Source: Thalassia testudinum
Taxonomy: Eukaryota; Streptophyta; Magnoliopsida; Alismatales; Hydrocharitaceae
Length of the DNA: 64,000 nucleotides
Direction of reading: 5' to 3'
Assembly: GCA_037157565.1 (NCBI GenBank)
Contig: JAZHRO010000019.1
Coordinates: 63,114,501 to 63,178,500 of the forward strand
Made by a program: the position numbers and the translations under genes. The first letter of the stretch is position 1. Each line of letters starts with the position of its first letter. Below, in pieces: positions 21,608 through 34,582 of the stretch. Below the pieces are notes generated by a model, which was not told the origin of the DNA, ran no database searches, and saw nothing but the letters and a program-made list of their open reading frames with translations.

Positions 21608-22947
21608 AAATATTCATTCGTTTCTGTCCTATGATTCATTTCACATCCTAGAGTTCAAACGAGTTATTCTAATCATGCACTTTACTTATTTAAATCTTAA
21701 TATTAAAGTAAACCACTTTATTGGGAAACACAGGAGGAATGGGGGCTGAAACCATAGGTCCTGTCGCCTTTGCGAGCCCCGAACATGCTACAGGCTGGAG
21801 ACCTATACCAGTGACTAAGTCAAATCAGACGAGTTCAAAACAGTATATAATAGACACTATCACATAGAGAAACTTGATAAAAAAACAATGGTATTTCGTT
21901 TGTGTAAATCCGACCTCATTTGGGCCTTAAATGGGCCAAAAACATGCATACTGTCTAAAATCAGACGTCTGGGACCAAACCCAAACATCTTAAATGATCT
22001 CAGAACCTCACCTTGCTTCGCTGCGTTGTTGGTGAACGTCTGGAACCCCTTTACAGTCATCCTGTGTCATTCCAGACATTTGTCGGTGTGCCCGAACGTC
22101 CAATAGGTCTATCAGACATCTGTGGAGACATCTAGACATCCTAAAGCACCTTGAAGAGCATGCTTGCATGCTTTTCCAAGACCTGTACCTGCGCAGATGT
22201 TCGCAGGTTTAAAACCTCGATAGCGTAACGTTACGTACGTAATGTACATGCATGCATCCGCATTCAAGATGCTTACCTCGGCACTCCGTGAATTTTCAGA
22301 CGTCCGACTTCAGCTCCGGACGTCCGCTGCTTCTCCAGACGTCTGCCAGATGCTCCAGACGTCTGATACCAAAAAAAATCTAGTATGCATAACTCTTTGA
22401 GACGCTCGTCTTCTTCGCTACCTCCACCCGCAACACGGCAATAGCAGCTCCAGAAGGTTGAGGACCCTCCTTCGGCGTCCTCCTCTCTCCCACAAGTGCT
22501 TCCCCCGCTCCTACAACTACACTCCGGTTGAGCACTCAGGCTCCCTGAGCTCTCTCTTCTCTCCACACCCTCGCTCTTTCATACACACACTCTCTCCCTC
22601 TCTCCTTCTCCTCCTCACTCAAGCTCCTCTCCTCCACGTGCGGCTGCAAGTTGAGAAGGGGAGGCCGTTGGTGGCTCGCCGGTAGACCAGGGATGGAGGT
22701 GGAGGTGGTGGAAGTGGTGGTGGGTTTAAATAGAAGTGGGTTAGGGTTTGGAGTGGGGAGGATGGGGTGTGTGTATGTGTGGGTGAGTGTGTGGGGAGAG
22801 AGAGAGAGGGGAAAAATTGTGTGACACCCCCTCGCATTTCCCTCCTTCCCGTAAAGCCCATAAACTAAACCTACGGGGTTTAGAATTTTTGTTCACACCC
22901 CTAACTTTCCGAAAAAACTCCAAACGATCTTTGGAACGGTCATTTCA
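21608..22947 (-). mobile_element. T1 5' LTR, outer half
   Basis: Continues the LTR broken at 11973 and ends GGAACGGTCATTTCA at 22947, i.e. TGAAATGACC on the minus strand, as in T2. The 5' flank AATGT (22948-22952) would be the target duplication; its partner is off the window. TATTTAAA on the minus strand (22725-22732) is the likely TATA box. Several CAGACGTCTG-type motifs lie at 21960-22370. Confidence 0.85.
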
Positions 22948-24129
22948 AATGTCCTCACGTACATCGAAGATACAATACTTCCTTCAAATGTGATGGAGGA
23001 TAAAGTTACTTCAAAAATATTCTGTTAATAGTATTGATTTAAACAATTGAGTTCTACAAGAAGTAATAAGTTCATGTAGGGAAAATTTAAGTAGTATTTG
23101 TAGAGAAGAATATTGCTATCTTTAAGATGTTACTAAGGAGATTATTTTGTCAAGAAAGTCCTTGAGAATGTCGTAAAATAAGTTTGAGAATTCTTGAAAG
23201 GCATAGAATGATAAGCAATAAAGATGACGGAGAAGCATAGGTAAAGAAATGAAGATCAAACGACAAGTTGAGAAATTTCAAAACAAATTTCTCAAATGAT
23301 AAGAAGATCCAAGAAGTTTTATATGAATTCCAAAAGGAATGAAGCATGCTAAAGAAAGTTGAGAAAAATATATTATAAATTTCTCTCTCTCTCTGGCAAG
23401 GATTTCTATTTCAAAGGAGATTTAGAGATTCATATTCCAAAAAGAACCTGGACAAACCTAACAGGAAGTTTTCTAAGAAAATATTATTCAACTTGGCAAA
23501 TAAGCTAATAACCATATGGTGCATGATTCTCTACCAACAAGCCAAAGAGCAATTAGTAATGAACTCAACACCTAGCTCATAAGCTTGAGATGCAATATCG
23601 AAAAAATATTTCTGACATGTGAGTTACCCTTAGACCGAGGGGTTTCTCAAATCTCCTTTATTCAGTAAACACATAGAGAGGAATCTGTGCATAGGTCATG
23701 GATAAACTCCATTGAGTAATGTTGATTAATCTTGAAGGCAATCCACAGACACCTAGGATGCATGAGTACTCTAATTAGACGGGAAATGTTAAATAAGCTT
23801 TATGAACCTCAAAATACATTTTATGAAAGTCAACAAGTATATACTATTAATTTAAAAAAGAGTTTTGTAGAACTCTATCCGATCAAATGCTAAGGAAAGA
23901 TTAATGTAAGAAGATAATAAGATATTGTGCAACTATGATCCTATGAATAATTCATACAAACTCTTCTTTTCTTTAATGAACTAATAAACTTGTATATATG
24001 AAATTAGACATGCAAGAATGGCTATCCTGAAGAGATTACAATAACAACTAACTAACTCGTAACAAATTCTTCTTTTCGCTAATCATAGCTTGAACTTGCA
24101 AGCTAAGGAACTGGAAGCCCCCTTTACTG

Positions 24130-24500
24130 TAATAACATGGATCGTTGAATTGCTAGGTTAATAAGTCAAGGGGTTGACTATTGACCCAATTTGTTAAGAG
24201 GAATAAAGTTGTAAGGATAGTCCTAATTAATCAAAAGGTAGAATAAAGTTGTAAGGATAGTTATAATTCATCAAAAGGTATTATAATACTTTCTATATAG
24301 GAGAGCCTGTAAATAGGGGGATAAAGATATAGAGGATTGTCTTTTATCATCCTTTCTCCCACATTTTTTCCATGAAGGCCCCATGCTTAGAGGCACACTT
24401 TTGTAATCACTTCACTATAATAAATTTTCCATTCTTTCTCTCCTCTAGGATTGAACTCCAGTTGGTGAGTGATTTGTATGAATTCTACTTGGGTTCTTCA
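24130..24500 (+). repeat. Possible old copia-type LTR fragment
   Basis: A run beginning near GTTGAATTGCTAGG, with TTTCTATATAGGAGAGCC (24289) and downstream pyrimidine-rich TCTCCCAC and TTCTCTCCTCTAGG, has the look of a copia LTR promoter and R region. No clear TG/CA ends, TSD or PBS were found, so this is tentative. Confidence 0.25.
24201..24280. repeat. 40-bp tandem duplication, two units
   Basis: Units 24201-24240 and 24241-24280 both start GAATAAAGTTGTAAGGATAG and end TCAAAAGGTA. They differ at only four positions. Confidence 0.9.
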
Positions 24501-25052
24501 AAGACATCTTTCAAAAAAATATAAAAATTAATTTTTATTACATTCATTCAATGAAAAGGTCTTACTTATGTAAGAAATGAGATCCATTGCACTATATTAT
24601 TACAATAAATTATTGTACAATTGCATAGATCTATCAATGTTATAGCACATTGATTTGTGTAGTTTGATCAACAATCTATTGTTGGCTTTGATTAATTGAT
24701 TGGACTCTTCATGTAATTATTTAAGGTCGCAAGCCAACTAGTAATCTTGTAAACTAAATACCTAATTTGATTAAATATCTTCTAATCCATTTTTTTGGTG
24801 ATTTTAGCCCTTGATTTATAATAAATTATGGATTTCAAAATGGAAGAAAATCCATGGGTATATAATTGAGTTCTCTCGAACCTGATTGAGGAGATTAACA
24901 ACCAAGAGCAAAAGCAAGATAAAATTGGTGACCTAGTTCTATCTAAACGATATACATCTGGTGAGGGGATCTAATCCTAAATAGTTCACTAAAGTGTTTT
25001 TATCTGTTTTGGTGTACAATCTGGGTGATTAATGTTCTTTCATATAGAAGGG

Positions 25053-26774
25053 TGTTGGTGCAAGGGCACTGTGATCGTTGATTTTGATGATAACAAAATA
25101 ATTGTTATTTGACATTTACATTTGAGTTTAAGATTTCAGGATGAAAAGAAAATGGAAGCAAGTGCTAGGAGCCCAAGCTCACGTCCTTGGCGGGATGGAG
25201 GAGCTTGATGGAGAAGATGGATCTTTGCTTAGGGCTAAAGCTTAAAGAAGAAAAAGAATAGGATAAAACTTCCTTGAATGTATTTTGTCTTTTATTTTGC
25301 TCTTTATTTTCTAGATTTATGTGAAAGAGCCCAAAGTATATCACTTTTAGTCCTAGGAACGCTTACTCTATCCCAAAACACTTAGGAAAAATTAGAAGTC
25401 AAATTAGAAAGCCAAAATAGGATTCAAACTATATTATCAAATGTCCAACAATGAAATCAGATGTCTGATAAATACTTTTAAGTTGTCTGATATTTAGATC
25501 AGATATCCAATATCCCTGTAGCCTACCTTTTACAATAAACATTTAAGCTTCAGTCGATAAAACTTCGGTTTAGACGTCCCAGGCCCTATCAGACATCTTG
25601 TAACACCTTTAGTCATCTAAAGATACTACCGTTAGGATTAATTATCTCCAAATCACCTTTGTCAGAATAAAATCCAACTGTTGGAGAATTTACCCTTCTT
25701 TCAAATGTCTGTAGAGCCTCCCAGACATCTGATAAAGAGATGTTGACCTTGTCAGACCAAATCCAACCATTAGGTCCTTGGGAATCAATTCCCGCAAAAC
25801 AACTTTATCTCCAAGGGTCCAATAGCCTTTCCAGACATCCAACAAGATGTCTGATATCTTTGCACTAGAACCCTATTTCGATCTAGTTCAAAGTAGGAAC
25901 AAACTCTCACAAAATTAGACATCCAATTTTTCACCTAGATGTCTTAAAATGTCCTCCCAAATGTCTGACCCATAACCCTATTTCCATCCAACAAAATCAG
26001 GAACTTTGACCCTTGCATCAAATGACTAAAACTTGTATCAATCGTTTGACCCAAAGATCCAATGTCTGATTTTGGTCTTAGAGTTATTATGACCTTGATT
26101 TCGGCTTGATTCTTCTTGGATTTGTTTTTAATGGCTATGAGGCCTCTCCAGGGCCTTCTAGAAGGTTCCTAGTGTATCTATAAATAGATAGGAGCCTCTC
26201 CTTTGTGGAGTTACACCTTGACACAATTCTTTTCACCATTTTTAGTGATCAAAGAGGAGAATTCAACAAGAAAAAGATTGTGGCCTTACTCTCCAAGCTT
26301 CACACATCATATACGAGAGCAGCAACTCATTATGCAATCACGCCTAATCTCTTCTGTATAAGGGAAGTCTTCTTGCTTATAGAAGCTCCAGTTTAATCCT
26401 TATATTTTAGGCTCTATAGGTTTTTATTTTGTATTTTGTTGGTTGGGTATTCGCATGGCAAATTCTCGTCTCCTTCGCAAGACAAAATTCTCTTTGTGAA
26501 GAAGAGGGATTGAGGTACATTACCCTCTGTTGTAAAGTAGTGTGCTTATATTGAGATTGTACTACCCTCATTTTAAGTAGTACGGTTAATGGATTTGATC
26601 AACTCGGTCGATTAAGAAGTTCAACGTCTTCCAAACTTAGGTGGTGGTTTTTACCCTAGAGGTTTCCACCTAAAAATTTGTTGTCTCTTGTGATGAATGC
26701 TTGTGTGATTATAATTTTATTTTCGCATATTTTTTTATCTTTCGCACTATTCACCCCCCTCTAGTGTACCTACA
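25053..26774 (+). mobile_element. F1: solo LTR, probable copia/Sirevirus-like family
   Basis: It starts TGTTGGTGCAAGGGCAC and ends TCACCCCCCTCTAGTGTACC followed by TACA. Flanks AAGGG (25048-25052) and AAGAG (26775-26779) are a 5-bp duplication with one change. TATAAATA is at 26179-26186. The family label rests on the LTR start, the TTCACCCCCCTCTA end I associate with Sirevirus-type copia elements, and the lack of internal sequence to test it. Its CAGACGTCTG-type motifs (25460-26060) are nearly all decayed to GACATC/GATGTC, suggesting the oldest of the three copies. Confidence 0.75.
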
Positions 26775-26779
26775 AAGAG

Positions 26780-29584
26780 GACATTTTTATAAGGAATTTC
26801 AAATCCTAATTATTACACATAATCATTTTCTCTTTGGGTAGCACAATTGTTTCCTCCATTTCTCAAGGTTCACCTTGCCTCTATGTCGCTTTGCGACCCA
26901 TGTCAACATCATTTAGGTTACGTTGTCATGGAGGCTAGGTAAGGTGCTCCGCTCGTAAACTAAACCATTTGAATATGTGGCTCCTATTGAACATTACCAC
27001 TCAGGGACCTAGCAGGCTGGCTAGAATGGAAGTGGAGCCATGGTGTAGTCCTACAAATTCATCTGACAGAGTTAGCTTGCAAGTTGGTTGTGCCATCTAA
27101 AGTGATGATGCAACCCTAGGCATTTTTCTATGGGGTTGCTTCTTCTTAATACTGGGTCGGCCCTTCCTTGGTTCTATTGGGTTGGTTGTTTTGGACCTGA
27201 CTTTTCTTCCCTCATCAATTGCCTCAACTCTGGTAGTCTTGTTGCTCAAGCTACAAGGGTATGGGAGTTTTTTTTTTTTGTGTGCCTCCTTGCCCTCAAC
27301 AACTACCATTTAGTGTATCGAAAGTTCAATGCTTCAAGATGGGGATGTCCCGCTCCTTCTCTTAAGAGGGGTGAACGTTGTTTCTTTGGAAATTTATCCA
27401 CTTGAGAACTCTTGTGGTGCCTCTAAGGTCTTACCCCCTGTTTGAACTTGGTGGTTGATGAGTCCACTTTAGTGAACTATAAGTAAGCCTAAATTAGCTA
27501 ATTCCTATGTCAGGATGCATTAATGTGTGCATTTAATTATAGAATAGTTACATGCATTATAATTTGTTTTCATAACTTTTCTTGCATTACATAATTTATT
27601 ATGCAATATAAATAATCATGTGTATTTATTTTGGTTGCAAGAATAAATAGAGGATGGATCATGGTGCCATTCATGTTTCTCCATAAGGAGAGGAGGAGGA
27701 GGAGACCGCATCGCATGGTGTTGACAGCACTATGAGATTCCACCACACAGCACACACATCGTGCTTCGACTGTGTTCACCTCTGCCATTTGCCACTACCA
27801 TGATATGTCCCCTTCTCTCTATTTTCATTTTTGTTGTTTTGTGAATGCGTGCCAATGTACTTGTTGTTCTAGCGATCGAATGAAGGATTGATTGCTAAGT
27901 TGTTGCCTTCTTTGTGGATAATCTTGAATCTATATGTGGTTCTTGTATTTTCTCCTTTTCTGGTTGCACGATTCATGATTGCACAACGACGTTATTTCAA
28001 TTTTTCCTTAGCAAATTGTGGCAATCAGTGTTCTGTACCACCATATTTTCATTGAGGAACTATGCCCCGACTGGGTGGTCTATTCACCTCAATATTAGGG
28101 GGGATGGTGGCCAACCATCACATCACACTATCTATATGTGGTAGTAGGGTAGGTGACGTTATCATGTTGATTGGTATTCCCGAGGCCTGGTATGGGATAT
28201 GTGTCATGGCCTTATTAGCCTAGTCTTTAAGATTGTCTCACTGCATTAAATGCTAATAGGACAGTTTAGGGCAGCAAAATCCATTTCTCTTCACCTTTTA
28301 CCTCTCATTATATATAGGGGGTAGGTAAGGGCAGTAAATAACTTTTACTCTCGATGTCAAAGTGGTTGCAGTGTTGGGGTTGTGCTCTCTACTATAATTG
28401 ACGTGAAATTGAAGTGAGCTTTCTTTAGTTTGGGTTGAAGATGTTGATCAACCAAGGTGAGAATCCCTCGTCCTTTGGCTAGGTGAGTAATGAGACTGTT
28501 TTTGTACGATTTTCCTTCTTTGATCCATACAGAGGACAAGATAGGGAAATTTCTTAGGAGGCACAACCTAGGCAAGGTTAGAGATACTGTGGTGGGGGAC
28601 CACTTGAGGCTATGCTTGCCTAGTTGGTCCAAAAACTTCATCATCTGTAAACATGCCATATAAAACTATTTGCATATCCTACTCAATCCTTTCATTGTTG
28701 TCTTCCCTTCATACTACCACATTACCTTATCCCAACATTGCTTCAACTGCTAGCTGGTCTATAATGCCTTTGTTGTCATTTGTCTTAACCTTGGGATAGA
28801 ACCTTGGCTAAATATTTTCTGACAACTCTTCGGTTTGTTCCCCCAAAAGGTGAAGAAAGATCATGCACCAATCAAGACAAACACCTTCCTAGAAATGAAA
28901 AAGGGCTATCCAGCTCATGGATTTACCAAATAGACTGAAGAGGTAGGACAGTCATTTCTTCAATATGAATAATGAGGGGCCCCTCCATGTTCCCAACTGC
29001 TGGCAAGGTTCATTGGAATGAGATGTCTGATGAACTCTCAACCTTCAACTCAAGAATAAGTTGGATACTTTGGACATCTTGGAACCTTAGTCTAGTAAGA
29101 GCTTGCATGGGAGGATGTCTGGAAGATCTTATCGTAGTTTGGGGACAACTATCTAGACTCTAGTAAGTGTCCTCGATCTTAATCACTCAATTTTGTCATG
29201 CTAATTTGACCTTGTTTCTTCTTTCTAGCTTTCTTGCCTTTAAAACTATAAAGCTCGATGAGCAGCAGAAGAATAGGAGGGGACAAGGCACCACTTTTGG
29301 TGACAGCGAACGTCCATCTAAGAAATAGGTAGGCAATGACTTCAGAGCAAAGTCCCCTATGAGAGAGGAGGTGCTATGCAAAACCATTGTAGTGCAGCAT
29401 GCATCGATAACCCCAGCCGTAGATGAGAGTTTAGCACCTGGGTCTCTCTCATCAGAGCCAAACTCCACTCTATTCGAATCGGTCATGATGAAAGGGAGGT
29501 CACTGACTAGCTGGTTCGAGAGAGGAGGCCTACCCTATTGGAACCTGCTGATTCTGGATACCCATGAATCCTTCACTAGAGGAC
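26780..29584. other. Unassigned region, possible decayed gene
   Basis: 2.8 kb with short open stretches only (up to 100 codons, 28357-28659 minus). At 29159-29226 a GTAAGTG donor-like and TTCTTTCTAG acceptor-like pair could bound a 68-base intron on the plus strand. Downstream, after joining across F2, the plus frame reads LLTSSLYYWDENNDQFLFTK, which vaguely recalls repeat-associated plant protein families with introns. Nothing is firm. No LTR, PBS or transposon termini recognised. Confidence 0.3.
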
Positions 29585-29589
29585 ATATG

Positions 29590-31319
29590 TGTAGGTTCTA
29601 CAGGAGGGGGGTGAGATTTGTGTGATATAAAGTAAATGCGAAAATATAACAAACAATCTCATAAAAGAATGCAATCACAAGTACACAAAGGATTTTTAGG
29701 TGGAAACCCAAGCCTGAGTAAAAACCACCAACTAAGCCTCTCGACTTATAATTTCCTGATCGATCGAGTCAATCAAATCCACTAAGTCACTTAAACGAGG
29801 GTGACTTAACCTCTTACAGCCACACTACTTATGTGAGGGTAGTGTACCTCAAACTCTCCTCTCCACAAGGAGTATTTTGTCCCACGAAGGAGACGGGAAT
29901 TCGCAAAGCAAATACCCAACCAAGAATAAAGAAAATAAACAAGAACCTATAGAGCCACAAAGTAAATGTAATGTTATGCTACTATAGGTAAGGATCTCTC
30001 CTTAGTAGGAAGTGTGTAGGCGTGATCTCAGCAGAGTATCGGTGCTCTCATATTGGAAGCTTTGAGAGCAAGAGCACTTCTTCTTTGATCTTTCTCTTCT
30101 AGGACACAAAAGGAGTGGAAAGTAATATATCTTGGTGTGTCTAACAAAGGAATGGTACTCCTCTATTTATAGGTGGCTTAGGAACCCTTAGGAAGGCTAT
30201 GGAAGCCATAAGTAGCCGTTGGAAATAAATCCAAGGCTAATCAGGCCGGAATCAGGGCTATTAATGATTCTGACAGTGTTATCAGACGTCTGGACTTAAG
30301 GTCAGACATTTGGGTCTTCGTCTGATTCTATGATCGGTCGTCTGATCTAAAAGGGTGGAAGATCTTATTAAGGTGGGATCAAGACGGACGTCTAAAGATA
30401 AATTATAAGACATCTGTGAAACAAATTAGACATCTAATTCTAGACAAGTTTCCTTCCTATTTTGTACAGACCTAAACAGGGTTCTAGGCCTTGTTGGTTA
30501 GACGACAGGTCAGTCGTCTGACACAAATTCTGGACATCTAGAAATAGGATTCACTGTGTGAATTGATTTCTCGAGGCTCAAACATCTATAATCACTGACA
30601 AAAATGATTTGGGGAAGGATTGAGCCTAATGTTTATTTATTAGATGTCTAGGGATCTCTACGGTCATCTAAAAGTGAATGTAGGTTAGATTAAAGGATAA
30701 TCCTCAACGATTAAGTCTGACAAAGCCAACGGTTCTCTAGTTGGACACCTGGCAAGGTCATTAGACATCTTCTAAGACATTTGACTAAGGGTTGAACATC
30801 TAAAACTGGCAGACAAAGAGTGGGTTTCTAGCCTAAGTGTTTTGGACATCTGATTAAACAGTCAGATGTCTTAAAGTCAAAGATCAGAGTCTGATGTTTA
30901 GATTGGACGTCTGATCAGGCTGTCTGATGCCTATTTTGATTTTCTAAGTTCTCTATGAACAACCTAAGTATCATAGGTTTGTGTAGGTGTTCCTAAGATT
31001 ATTATTTTGTTACTTTGAGGCACTTTAACATATAATCTAGAAAAAATAAAGAGCAAAGAACAAAGATACAAAAACAAAGAGTAGAATACATGACAAAAAG
31101 AAATATATCCTATTCTTCTTGTCTTCTAGCTTTCGTTCCAGGCGAAGCTTCTTCTCCTCCATCAAGCTCTTCCAATCTGCCACGGATGCGAGCTTGAGTT
31201 CCTTTAAACATGTATCCATTTGCAATTTTACTAAAAACTCATAAACTCAAATGTAAATGTTAAATAACAAGTATTTTGTTATCATCAAAATTAACGATCA
31301 TGGTACCCTTGCACCAACA
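29590..31319 (-). mobile_element. F2: solo LTR of the F family
   Basis: On the plus strand it runs from TGTAGGTTCTACAGG to GCACCAACA; TSD ATATG at 29585-29589 and 31320-31324 is perfect. Length 1730 bp, like F1 and F3. TATAAATA on the minus strand is at 30164-30171. Motifs of the CAGACGTCTG type lie at 30280-30920, partly decayed. The 62-codon minus ORF at 31037-31225 has a homologous position in F3 (about 38560-38700) but shows no known domain. Confidence 0.85.
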
Positions 31320-31324
31320 ATATG

Positions 31325-31821
31325 TAGCCCTTGGGATTGATTCTCAAATTTATTGTCCATCTCATCATGGGTTACAAACTTTTGACATCCTCTTTATACT
31401 ATTGGGACGAGAACAATGACCAGTTTCTTTTCACAAAGGACTTTCTTCTCTTCATGTATGGGTCTGATTAGGACTCATATAATCACGCATGGGATTTTGT
31501 ACTTCTTAAGTCTCCCAATCTACTACGTACACCTACAACTACGGACCAATGTGATCCCTTTAAGAGATCATGTGTCTCCTCTGCCCTCATATGCACACCA
31601 TCTTTCTAATTTCAACACCAAGGTGGGTGTGTCCTCTATTGGTCCACTAGATGTGCCTATTAAAACATAGAGATACATATCTATCTCAAGTCAAAGGATG
31701 CACTTTCTCTGTGACAGTGACAAGAGAAGGACTTCAATCAGTCGACGACCCCGAATCTCTTCGAGTCAACTCCTTAACTCAACTTGCGTGATGACCTCGA
31801 ATCTCTATTCCCATGTAGAGG
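31325..31821. other. Unassigned flank between F2 and C
   Basis: Continues the unassigned region interrupted by F2. An open plus frame (31416-31670) has no recognisable motif beyond the YWD segment noted above. It ends at the C insertion site. Confidence 0.35.
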
Positions 31822-31826
31822 ATGTG

Positions 31827-34556
31827 TGATGGGAACACCATCATGGGCCCTAACTAGCTCATTTTGACCCAATGAAGAGAATAAGCGCTCCTACATAACC
31901 AACTGAAGGTCATAATTCACTAGATAACCTTTCTGAGAGAAACACAAGAAACTAGGGGTAAAACTGTAATTTTACCAATGTAGTACAACCATGGGTTTTC
32001 TCAAGGGCTAAACAAAGGTCAAATGGTCTTAATAAGATTATAATTGGGTTGGATCAGACAGAAAAGTGTTTGTGTGTTTCTATGAATTAAATGACTTCTT
32101 GAAACCCTGAAAACAGACCCACTTGATTAACCAAGGTTATGGTCAGAATAAAATTCACTTAAACCCTCTAAAAAATATATAAAAATATTCTCTAAGGTTT
32201 AGTACCTTCAATTTGGCCATTAGAACCCATCTTGACCTAGAATGGGGTCCTAGACGGATATTTACCCTAAATTAGGTTTTTGCATAAATTTCCTAGTCAA
32301 ATATGGTCAAACCCAAAATCCAACTTCACCATTGGATTCCTTAGGTTCAAATTAGATTTGTACCAAAATTTGGACCCAAGATGAGTTTGCCTTTACCTAG
32401 TTTGCAAAAAGGTCTAGCCTGATTACATTTCTACCCCTAACTTTCAAAATTCCATACAACTAGCCCCCTAGCTTTCTCGTCGTCTTCACAAGTAGGTCCC
32501 TCCACCATTATCGCGAAGGAAACCTGCACCGGCAAACTTTGACAGGGCAAATCTCCTTGATTGCTTGGAGGATCTCCTCCAAATTGGAAGGGAGATCCTC
32601 TGAGAAATTCTCTCTCGTCTGAACCCTTATATGAGATCTAATTCCCTCCCAATCTCTCATGCGAATGCATGAGAGATGTGGGTATCTCAACGATTTCCAT
32701 GACCGGTGACTTTCCAAGCTTAGGAAGCTTGCTTTTCGAGCCCTAACAGACTTTCAGAGCTCTATTTAAGGGAGCCCAAACCTCTCTTATCTCTGGACAC
32801 TCGATTTCGGCTGCGACTACCCCTAATTTCTCTCTTCCCTCATGGTCGTAGGATCCTCGACGTCCGGCAACATTCCCTGCTTCTCCTCGTCGTCCGACTG
32901 CCATACCTGCGGCGGATATACCTTCCCTAACTTCGTCTACATCTCGCCGTACCAGCAGGCACTTCCCTCTCTTTGTCCTCGCCGATCCCACCTCACAAGA
33001 GCCGCTTTCGTCTCCAGCGTCGGCCACACCAGACCCGATGCCTCCGCTCACCCCCTTTATCCCTTGACCTCCCAGATAAGCTCCCTCCCACCTCTACTTT
33101 CTTCTCTACCCTTTATTCTCCAAAATCGACCACTGCCGACCTCCATCACCTCCATCCCTTTCATCTCTGACCATCAACTCCGGTGAGGCCATCCCACCTT
33201 CACAGGCCACCCCAACCCTCGTCGACAAGCCCATGAGCTCTGCCTCACCTCCCTGATCATATCCCCTCACTCCACTCACCGCGCCACTCACCCAAACACC
33301 ACCCCGAACACACCCACGCACTCGCACACAGTGTGCCCTAGGCACGCACTCACAGGCACTGCCACGCCACGCCAACACCCCCAGCACCTTCGTCATACTC
33401 CAGCGACACTCTCTGAATGTTTTGACGTGGTCGCGAGGCCGTTCTTGAGTTTTCAGGTTCGTTGGCCATCCACCATTATTGCGGAGCTTGAAGCAAGCTT
33501 GTTGCAGCTCCAGGGTCCGCCAAGCCCCAACTGCTGCCCCAGGTTGCACGGAATACCCTCGCGCACGCACTCAGGCCTTTAATTGGAGTCAAAGGCCTCT
33601 ACGGCTACTGCAATTGCGAAGACCATCTCTGTTGCAGGTGCGCAGAAGACAAGTGGGACATTTAGTTCCACCTCGGAAGTGAAAGAGCGGCCGTACCAGA
33701 ATAAATTGAAAAAGTGAAGTAGCCTTATCGCATCAGTTACCACGGGGTGAGGTCCCACTCACCCTTTACCGGTCTTGTCCGTGAACACATCTTGCGAACC
33801 TGGCCTGACCCGACCCAACTACACTCCTCGCCCACTACCGCACGCCGGTAGACCTGGTTTTGGGTACGCACCCGACCCGATTACCCGAATTCCTGTATGG
33901 CTCTGGGAGAGAGGATCCTAAGAGAGAAAGTGAGGAGAGCTATGCACGGGTAGGGGTAGGGTTTTGCTATAGTGTTCTCCGACCAACACTTAGCCGCGAT
34001 CTGAAGAAGAAGAGGAGGCTAGGAGAAGAAGAAGAAGAGAAGACCACAGGACTCAAGGCAGAAGAAAGGCAAAGGAAGAGGAGAGGCAGAAGATAGAGAA
34101 AGCTAAAGAGAAAGAGAAGGATCGCAGAAGAAAGAGAAGAAGAGCAAGAGAAGGCCAAAGGCAAAGAAAGAAGAACAGAAGCCAAAGAAGAAGAAGAAGG
34201 AAGGAGAAGACAGAGAAGAGAAAGAGAAGAAGAAACCAGACACTTTAAGTCATCTGATTAAGGAATCAGACAACATATTCTAGTTTCCATTGCATATACA
34301 TTGAATTATTTGGTAATATTGTAGGAGTATTTGGTGATTTACATCACCATTTTACTCCCAAATTTTTGTACTCTGACACTGCTACTATTGAAATTTCTTT
34401 CAGTTTAAATTGTGATATTGATTTCTAAATACCAATTTGCTCCCTGTATTCGACCTCGGAAATCTTTTTGATTAATAAAATTATATCTGTTTTGAACTCT
34501 ATTTCGGCTGTACTACAACGCAATACTTTTAAAACCCGATTCAGCAAGCTCAAACA
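31827..34556 (+). mobile_element. C, 5' LTR
   Basis: Begins TGATGGGAACACCATCATGG and ends AAGCTCAAACA just before the PBS. Related to A and B (CTAACTAGCTCATTTTGACC after the tip, similar order of blocks, purine tract 33990-34240) but clearly a different subfamily. Probable TATA box TATTTAAG 32762-32769. ORFs inside it (for example 33106-33570 minus) are low complexity. Confidence 0.88.
32762..32769 (+). promoter_or_regulatory. Probable TATA box of C LTR
   Basis: TATTTAAG in CTCTATTTAAGGGAGCCC lies at the same relative position as TATATAAG in the A LTR, before a conserved 'CCCA(A/C)ACCTC' block. Confidence 0.55.
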
Positions 34557-34559
34557 TTT

Positions 34560-34582
34560 TGGCACCGTTGCCGGGGAGCAAC
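34560..34582 (+). other. C primer-binding site (tRNA-Asp) with hairpin
   Basis: TGGCACCGTTGCCGGGGA (34560-34577), one mismatch to the tRNA-Asp complement. GTTGC (34567-34571) pairs perfectly with GCAAC (34578-34582) around a CGGGGA loop. Confidence 0.9.

Larger units (their letters stand above)
1..22947 (-). mobile_element. T1: Tekay/Del-type Ty3/gypsy element, left part off window
   Basis: Read on the minus strand the order is 5' LTR (22947-10619, interrupted), tRNA-iMet PBS, gag, protease, RT, RNase H, integrase. This is the Ty3/gypsy order. The long LTR (about 2.7 kb without its insertion), the TGGTATCAGAGC PBS and motifs such as [11 protein letters not shown] and FIDDVLVYS are typical of Tekay/Del chromoviruses. 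The integrase reaches its C-terminal GPF region at base 1, so any chromodomain and the 3' LTR lie left of the window. All genes carry stops and frameshifts. Three later events disrupt it: solo LTR T2 in integrase, a plastid fragment in gag and element A in the 5' LTR. Confidence 0.88.
22948..25047. other. AT-rich region, no recognisable gene
   Basis: 2.1 kb in which no ORF resembles a known protein (longest about 65 codons). Most looks like decayed repeat or intergenic DNA. It contains a 40-bp tandem duplication (24201-24280) and a stretch with a TATA-like CTATATAGGAGAG near 24290 that could be an old LTR. It is the flank into which T1 inserted. Confidence 0.5.

Noticed and set aside
31416..31670. 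Plant mobile-domain or DUF-type protein fragment
   Set aside because: Only a weak WD/F pattern; not enough to name a family.
33106..33570. 154-codon minus-strand ORF in the C LTR
   Set aside because: Low-complexity Val/Gly/Arg-rich shadow with no counterpart in related LTRs.
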